Source: Piscinibacterium candidicorallinum
Lineage (GTDB): Bacteria > Pseudomonadota > Gammaproteobacteria > Burkholderiales > Burkholderiaceae_C
Direction: 5' to 3'
NCBI RefSeq assembly: GCF_047549485.1
Contig: NZ_CP180191.1
Location: forward strand, 3,162,001-3,226,000
DNA length: 64,000 nt
Of the stretch, positions 58,858-64,000 are shown piece after piece. The translations under genes were made by a program, and so were the position numbers. The notes below the pieces were generated by a model. The model was not told where the DNA came from and made no database searches. It saw nothing but the letters and a program-made list of their open reading frames with translations. Every line of letters begins with the position of its first letter. Within the stretch, counting starts at the first letter, position 1.

Positions 58858-61800
58858 CAGTGCGCAGTCGCCCGCCGCCCCGGCTGCGTCAGAAACTCGC
58901 CCAGGATGCGCCCGGTGTGCGAGCCCTTGTGTGCCAGCACATCGGCCAGCGGCCCGGCCACGACCAGCTGCCCGCCACCCGAGCCGCCTTCCGGGCCCAT
59001 ATCGATCAGCCAGTCGGCTTCGGCCATCACATCCAGGTTGTGCTCGATCACCACCACGCTGTTGCCGGCATCCACCAGGCGGTGCAGCACCCGGATGAGC
59101 TTTTCCACATCGGCCATGTGCAGGCCGACCGTGGGTTCATCCAGAACGTACAGGGTGTGTTCATTCACCTTGAAGCGGCCTGTCTTGTCGGTGCGGGCCT
59201 TGGCCAGTTCTGTGACGAGCTTGATGCGCTGCGCCTCGCCGCCGGAGAGCGTCGGTGAAGGCTGGCCAAGCGTGAGATAGCCGAGACCGACATCCTGCAT
59301 GAGCTTGAGCGGGTGCGCAATGCTCGGGCTCGCGGCAAAGAACTCCACGGCGTCGTCCACGCTCATGTTGAGTACATCGCCAATGCTCTTGCCGCGCATC
59401 TGCACTTCGAGCGTGGCGGCATTGAAGCGCTTGCCGCCGCAGGTCTCGCAGACCACCTTCACGTCAGGCAGGAAGTTCATCTCGATGGTGCGCATGCCCT
59501 GGCCGTCACAGGTCTCACACCTGCCCTTGCCGGCATTGAAGCTGAAACGGCTGGCATCAAAACCTGAGGCACGCGCGTCGAAGGTGTCGGCAAACAGCTT
59601 GCGGATGGCATCCCAGAAGCCGATGTAGGTCGCCGGGCAGGAGCGTGGCGTCTTGCCGATCGGCGTCTGATCCACCTCCAGCACGCGCGTGACCTGCTGC
59701 CAGCCCTCGATGCCGGCACAGCCGACCCAGTCCGCGGCCTTCTTCGCCTCGCTGGTGCGGGCCTGGAGATTGGCCAGCAGCACCTCGCGCGCGAGCGTGC
59801 TCTTGCCCGAACCGGAGACGCCGGTCACCACACTCAGCACGCCGAGTGGCACCGGCACATCCACCTGCTGCAGGTTGTGCAGGCTGGCGCCGCGCACGGT
59901 GAGGCGGCGTGCCGGGTCGGGCGTGCGCGGCGTCTGCATTGGGTGCGCAATCGGCGAACGCAGGTAGCGGCCGGTCAGCGAATCCTCATGCGCCATCAGC
60001 TCCTGCAGCGTGCCCTGGGCGATGATGCGTCCACCGCGGCTGCCGGCGCCGGGGCCGATGTCGATGATGTGTTCGGCACGGGCAATCGTGTCCTCGTCGT
60101 GCTCGACCACGAGCAGGGTGTTGCCCTTGCCTTCCAGGCGCGAGAGTGCATCGAGCAGCACGCGGTTGTCGCGTGGATGCAGGCCGATGGTCGGCTCATC
60201 GAGCACGTAGCACACGCCCTGCAGATTGCTGCCCAGCTGCGCGGCCAGACGGATGCGCTGTGCCTCGCCACCCGACAGCGTGGGTGCAGCACGGTCCAGG
60301 GTGAGGTAACCCAGGCCCACCTGCTCCAGGAATGACAGGCGGCCGTTGACCTCGGCAATCAGGTCGCGGGCGATCTCGGCCTCGCGCGCATTGAGGTGCA
60401 TGCCGTCGAAGTAGGCCTGCGCCTCGCCCACACTCATCGCACCGACCTGGGCGATGTTGTGATCGCGAAAGCGCACGGACAGCGAAGTCGGATTCAGGCG
60501 CTGGCCCGCGCAGGTCTCGCAGGGCTGCGTGTGGTCGACGTCGACCTCTTCCTCGGCCAGATTCTGCTCGCGGCCGCTGACGTCCTCGCGGTCGTCGATG
60601 TAGCGCGTGAGCAGGCCGGTGCCCTGGCAGCTGCCACACCAGCCCAGCTTGGAGTTGTAGGAGAACATGCGCGGATCGAGCTCCGGAAAGCTCAGCCCGC
60701 AGGTGGGGCAGGCGCGCTTGCTGGAGAACACGCGCAGCGGCGTGTCGGCGCTGGCACCGAGCGGATCGCCCTTGTTGAGTGCATTCACCAGACGCTCGAG
60801 GTGCGTGATCACATGCACCGTGCCCTTGCCAAACTCCATCGCGCGCGAGAGCAGATCGCGCAGCACACGCTCGTTATCCGGGCGGCCGACCAGATCGCCC
60901 ACCGGCAGCTCGAGCGTGTGCTCCTTGAAGCGGTCCAGGCGCGGCCAGCGCGCCGTGGGGAAGAAACTGCCGTCCACGCGGATGTGGGTATAGCCCTTGC
61001 CGGCCGCCCACTTCGCCAAATCGGTGTAGTAGCCCTTGCGGGCAACTACCAGGGGCGCAAGCAGGCCGATGTGCTGGCCGGCATAGTCAGCCATGATCTG
61101 GCTGACGATGGCATCGAGCGTCTGCGGCACGATGGCTGCGCCGTCGTTCGGGCAGTACTGCGTGCCCAGTTTCACGTACAGCAGGCGCAGGAAGTGATGC
61201 AGCTCCGTGACCGTGGCCACCGTGCTCTTGCGGCCGCCGCGGCTGGTGCGCTGCTCGATGGCCACCGTGGGCGGGATGCCGAAGATCGCGTCCACATCGG
61301 GCTTGCCGCCGGGCTGCACGATGGAGCGCGCATAGGCGTTCAGGCTTTCCAGATAGCGGCGCTGGCCTTCGTTGAAGACGATGTCGAAGGCCAGGGTGCT
61401 CTTGCCCGAACCCGAGGGCCCCGTGATGACCGTGAACTTGTCGCGCGGGATGTCGAGATCGATGGCCTTGAGGTTGTGCTCGCGCGCCTTGCGGATCTGG
61501 ATCTGCATGGGCGCGCCTTCATCCGCAGCGGCGCCGGGGGTGCCGTAGGCGGCGCGCGGCTCCTCGACGCGAAAGCCTGCCGGATGGCTCAGGCGCACGT
61601 CGTACTCGCGCAGTGCCCGGGCGGTGTGTGAGTCCGGGTGCGCGAGCAGCTTGTCCAGCGGGCCGGCGAAGACCAGCTGCCCGCCGGCGTCCCCGCCCTC
61701 GGGGCCGAGGTCGATCAGCCAGTCTGCAGCGCGCATGACATCCAGGTTGTGCTCGATGACGATCACGCTGTGGCCGGCATCGATGAGCTTGCGCATGGCC

Positions 61801-64000
61801 TTGAGCAGGCGCGCGATATCGTCGAAGTGCAGGCCCGTGGTGGGCTCGTCGAACAAATACAGGGTGCCGGCCTTGGGCACGCTCTTGCGCTGGGCCGCCT
61901 CCGCCAGGAAGCCGGCCAGCTTCAGGCGCTGCGCCTCGCCACCCGAGAGTGTGGGCACGGGCTGGCCGAGCTTCAGATACTCCAGGCCCACATCGGAGAG
62001 CGGCTGCAACACGCGCTTGACCTCCCAGTCGTCCGAGAAGGCCGACAGCGCCTCGCTCACCGTCAGGTCGAGCACATCGCTCACGCTCAGCTGGCGCCCC
62101 CAAGCGCCGAGCTTCACTTCGCGGATCTCGGCACGGAAGCGCGTGCCGTCGCAGTCGGGGCAGCGCAGGTACACGTCCGAGAGGAACTGCATCTCGATGT
62201 GCTCGAAGCCCGAGCCGCTGCAGGTCGGGCAGCGCCCGTCGCCACTATTGAAGCTGAAGGTGCCCGCCGTGTAGCCGCGCTCCTTGCTCTGCGGCAGACG
62301 CGCAAAGCGCTCGCGGATGGCATCCCAGGCGCCGACGTAGCTCACCGGGTTGGAGCGCGCGGTCTTGCCGATGGGGCTCTGGTCCACGAACACCACGTCA
62401 TCAATCTGGTCGGCGCCATAGACCGCGCGCGCCTTGCCCGGCTGCTCCGTGGCCTTGCCCTTGGCGCGCAGCAGCGCGCGGTGCAGCACCTCGTCCATCA
62501 GCGTGGACTTGCCCGAGCCGGACACGCCCGTCACCACCACAAAGCGGTGCAGCGGGAACTCCACGCTGACATTCTTGAGGTTGTGCTCGCTGGCTTCCTC
62601 GACACGCAGCTTGGGGCCGGAGAGCAGGCCTTCGCTGTTGACGAACGGCGGGCGGGGCGTGATGCCGGCATCCGCCCGCTTGCGGCCGTTGAGATAGTCC
62701 GCCGTCAGCGTGCCGGCCTGCGCCACATCGCTGGCCTTGCCGTAGAACACGATGTTGCCGCCCCGTTCACCCGGCCCGGGGCCGATGTCGAGCAGCCGGT
62801 CAGCGGCAAACATCACCTGGGGATCGTGCTCCACCACCACCAGCGAATTGCCGGCGCGCTTCAGGCGCTGCATGACACCGTTGATGCGATCGATGTCGCG
62901 CGGATGCAGGCCGATCGAAGGCTCATCCAGCACGAACAGGGTGTTGGTCAGCGAGGTGCCGAGCGCCGTGGTCAGGTTGATGCGCTGCACCTCGCCACCA
63001 GAGAGCGTGCGGCTCTGCCGGTCCAGCGTGAGATAGCCCAGACCCACATCGCAGACGTACTGCAGACGCGCACGCAGTTCATCGAGTACCAGGGACCCGG
63101 CTTCATCGAGACTGCCCTCAAACGACAGGCCATCGACAAAGTCCTTGACGCGCGCGATCGGCAGCAGCATCAGGTCATGCACCGTGAGGCCGGGCAGGCT
63201 GTCGAGCACGGCTTGCGAAAAACGTGCCGCGGTGGGGCGGTAGCGTGCATAGTCGCTACCCAGAGCGCGCTGCGCATCGGCCTGGGTGCCCACGCGATAC
63301 AGGCAGGCCTCGGGCTTGAGACGCTCACCGCGGCAGGTGGGGCATTCCGTGTAGCTGCGGTACTTGGAGAGCAGCACACGGATGTGCATCTTGTAGGCCT
63401 TGCTCTCCAGATACTCGAAGAAGCGGCGGATGCCGAACCAGTCCTGCTCCCACTTCTTGAACTTGGGATCGCCCTCCACCAGCCAGCGCTTGTGCTCCTC
63501 GGGCAGGTGCTTGTACGGAATGTCTACCGCCACACCGTGCCGGGGGGCGTGGCGCAGCAGATCGTCCTGGCATTCCTTCCAGGCGGGCGTGGTCCAGGGC
63601 TTGATCGCACCGGCCTTCAGGCTCTTGTTCTCGTCAGGAATGACCAGGCCGTAGTCCACGCCGATCACGCGGCCGAAGCCGCGGCAGGCCTCGCAGGCGC
63701 CCAGCGGTGAATTGAAGGAAAAGGCCGACGGATTGGGCGGCGTGTAGCGCTTTCCGCTTTCATCTTCCATGTGCTCGCTGTAGCGCAGCACCGCCGTCGC
63801 GCGCTGGGCGTCCTCAGCGTCCAGCACTCGCACCTGCGCCCGGCCGTGGCCAAGCTTCAGTGCACCTTCAAGCGCCTCCAGAATGCGCGGATCATCCACG
63901 CTCGCCAGCTTGAAGCGATCGGCCAGCACAGTCAGTTGCTCGACCTCGCGCGCAAAGACCTTGGTGTAACCCTGGGCACTGAGGTACTGCTCGATCTCTG
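58857..64000 (-). CDS. uvrA: Double-length UvrA-like excinuclease ABC subunit (5' end beyond right edge)
   Basis: The visible 1714 residues contain two UvrA proteins in one chain. The C-terminal copy starts at about 61508 (MQIQIRKAREHNLKAIDLDI) and is complete: Walker A GPSGSGKSTLAFDIVF and GVSGSGKSTLAREVLL, with signatures LSGGEAQRIRLAAQ and LSGGEAQRIKLVTE. The N-terminal copy lacks only its first ~100 residues, including its first Walker A, which lie outside the window. It retains LSGGEVQRINLTTA, GVSGSGKSTLMDEVL and LSGGEAQRLKLAGF. CxxC zinc modules are present in both (CPTCRGERLKPEACL, CPTCSGSGF, CETCAGQRLNPTS, CETCDGQGM). UvrA scans DNA for bulky lesions as a dimer, so this chain could act as a covalent dimer. 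The frame is open to the edge. Confidence 0.93.
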   Translation of the reverse strand, partial: EIEQYLSAQGYTKVFAREVEQLTVLADRFKLASVDDPRILEALEGALKLGHGRAQVRVLDAEDAQRATAVLRYSEHMEDESGKRYTPPNPSAFSFNSPLGACEACRGFGRVIGVDYGLVIPDENKSLKAGAIKPWTTPAWKECQDDLLRHAPRHGVAVDIPYKHLPEEHKRWLVEGDPKFKKWEQDWFGIRRFFEYLESKAYKMHIRVLLSKYRSYTECPTCRGERLKPEACLYRVGTQADAQRALGSDYARYRPTAARFSQAVLDSLPGLTVHDLMLLPIARVKDFVDGLSFEGSLDEAGSLVLDELRARLQYVCDVGLGYLTLDRQSRTLSGGEVQRINLTTALGTSLTNTLFVLDEPSIGLHPRDIDRINGVMQRLKRAGNSLVVVEHDPQVMFAADRLLDIGPGPGERGGNIVFYGKASDVAQAGTLTADYLNGRKRADAGITPRPPFVNSEGLLSGPKLRVEEASEHNLKNVSVEFPLHRFVVVTGVSGSGKSTLMDEVLHRALLRAKGKATEQPGKARAVYGADQIDDVVFVDQSPIGKTARSNPVSYVGAWDAIRERFARLPQSKERGYTAGTFSFNSGDGRCPTCSGSGFEHIEMQFLSDVYLRCPDCDGTRFRAEIREVKLGAWGRQLSVSDVLDLTVSEALSAFSDDWEVKRVLQPLSDVGLEYLKLGQPVPTLSGGEAQRLKLAGFLAEAAQRKSVPKAGTLYLFDEPTTGLHFDDIARLLKAMRKLIDAGHSVIVIEHNLDVMRAADWLIDLGPEGGDAGGQLVFAGPLDKLLAHPDSHTARALREYDVRLSHPAGFRVEEPRAAYGTPGAAADEGAPMQIQIRKAREHNLKAIDLDIPRDKFTVITGPSGSGKSTLAFDIVFNEGQRRYLESLNAYARSIVQPGGKPDVDAIFGIPPTVAIEQRTSRGGRKSTVATVTELHHFLRLLYVKLGTQYCPNDGAAIVPQTLDAIVSQIMADYAGQHIGLLAPLVVARKGYYTDLAKWAAGKGYTHIRVDGSFFPTARWPRLDRFKEHTLELPVGDLVGRPDNERVLRDLLSRAMEFGKGTVHVITHLERLVNALNKGDPLGASADTPLRVFSSKRACPTCGLSFPELDPRMFSYNSKLGWCGSCQGTGLLTRYIDDREDVSGREQNLAEEEVDVDHTQPCETCAGQRLNPTSLSVRFRDHNIAQVGAMSVGEAQAYFDGMHLNAREAEIARDLIAEVNGRLSFLEQVGLGYLTLDRAAPTLSGGEAQRIRLAAQLGSNLQGVCYVLDEPTIGLHPRDNRVLLDALSRLEGKGNTLLVVEHDEDTIARAEHIIDIGPGAGSRGGRIIAQGTLQELMAHEDSLTGRYLRSPIAHPMQTPRTPDPARRLTVRGASLHNLQQVDVPVPLGVLSVVTGVSGSGKSTLAREVLLANLQARTSEAKKAADWVGCAGIEGWQQVTRVLEVDQTPIGKTPRSCPATYIGFWDAIRKLFADTFDARASGFDASRFSFNAGKGRCETCDGQGMRTIEMNFLPDVKVVCETCGGKRFNAATLEVQMRGKSIGDVLNMSVDDAVEFFAASPSIAHPLKLMQDVGLGYLTLGQPSPTLSGGEAQRIKLVTELAKARTDKTGRFKVNEHTLYVLDEPTVGLHMADVEKLIRVLHRLVDAGNSVVVIEHNLDVMAEADWLIDMGPEGGSGGGQLVVAGPLADVLAHKGSHTGRILGEFLTQPGRRATAH

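Noticed and set aside
57976..59280. 434-codon plus-strand frame running from kefC through kefF, the repeat and the end of uvrA
   Set aside because: Opposite three well-supported minus-strand genes; the middle part is translated repeat.
61638..63710. 690-codon plus-strand open frame opposite uvrA
   Set aside because: Mirror frame of the UvrA coding sequence with low-complexity His/Arg/Gln content and no domain.

Overview
The window is a GC-rich bacterial chromosome segment whose gene content and order point to a betaproteobacterium, most likely Burkholderiales. The evidence is trimeric 'Gram-negative porins' ending in Phe, Coq7 next to an OsmC-like gene, the run rplM-rpsI-(DUF6776)-bactofilin-erpA followed by divergent anmK/M23 peptidase and tyrS-dtd, the pair nrdR-ribD, and a double-length UvrA. 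I found no tRNA, CRISPR array, intact insertion sequence or phage. The species cannot be named from the sequence.

Layout. 1-3.1 kb: two porin genes, coq7 and an OsmC protein. 3.1-3.6 kb: an intergenic region with a small Trp-Trp leader-like minigene followed at once by an intrinsic terminator. 3.6-12.5 kb: conserved housekeeping genes (ribosomal proteins L13/S9, bactofilin, ErpA, AnmK, M23 peptidase, TyrRS, D-aminoacyl-tRNA deacylase, YbhB-like, histidine phosphatase). 12.5-18.7 kb: a urease cluster ureD-A-J-B-C-E-F-G. 18.8-26.1 kb: a urea ABC importer urtABCDE behind a sigma54-type promoter, plus a second type I binding protein. Together these form a nitrogen-scavenging block: uptake of urea, nickel entry, enzyme and maturation factors. 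26.2-35 kb: glyA, then an accessory pocket (27.5-32 kb), then nrdR, hsp20, ribD. The pocket holds two short genes separated by a convincing integron attC site, a LexA-like box, a Zn-ribbon membrane protein, a GNAT protein and a chromate transporter. 35-44.2 kb: a secreted alpha-2-macroglobulin with a CLEQ thioester and its partner PBP1C, separated by about 1 kb of nested inverted repeats. 44.7-55.3 kb: a CAP-domain lipoprotein, a membrane glutaredoxin-like protein, RNase P RNA, an XRE regulator, a ThDP enzyme, a TonB-domain protein, pyrC, a DUF2799 lipoprotein, a tartrate/D-malate dehydrogenase and tcdA. 55.3-64 kb: CnoX-like thioredoxin, a KefF/KefC-type potassium efflux pair, and a tandem-duplicated UvrA running off the right edge.

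The most unusual property is a dispersed repeat family (core about 65 bp, long form about 165 bp). I count at least eight copies. Most are intergenic, but one forms the 3' end of ureB and gives UreB a basic C-terminal tail, and one encodes residues of the PBP1C N-terminus. The other notable items are the integron-cassette relic between glyA and nrdR, bounded by two copies of the glyA terminator plus repeat, and the orphan Trp-leader-like minigene upstream of rplM.
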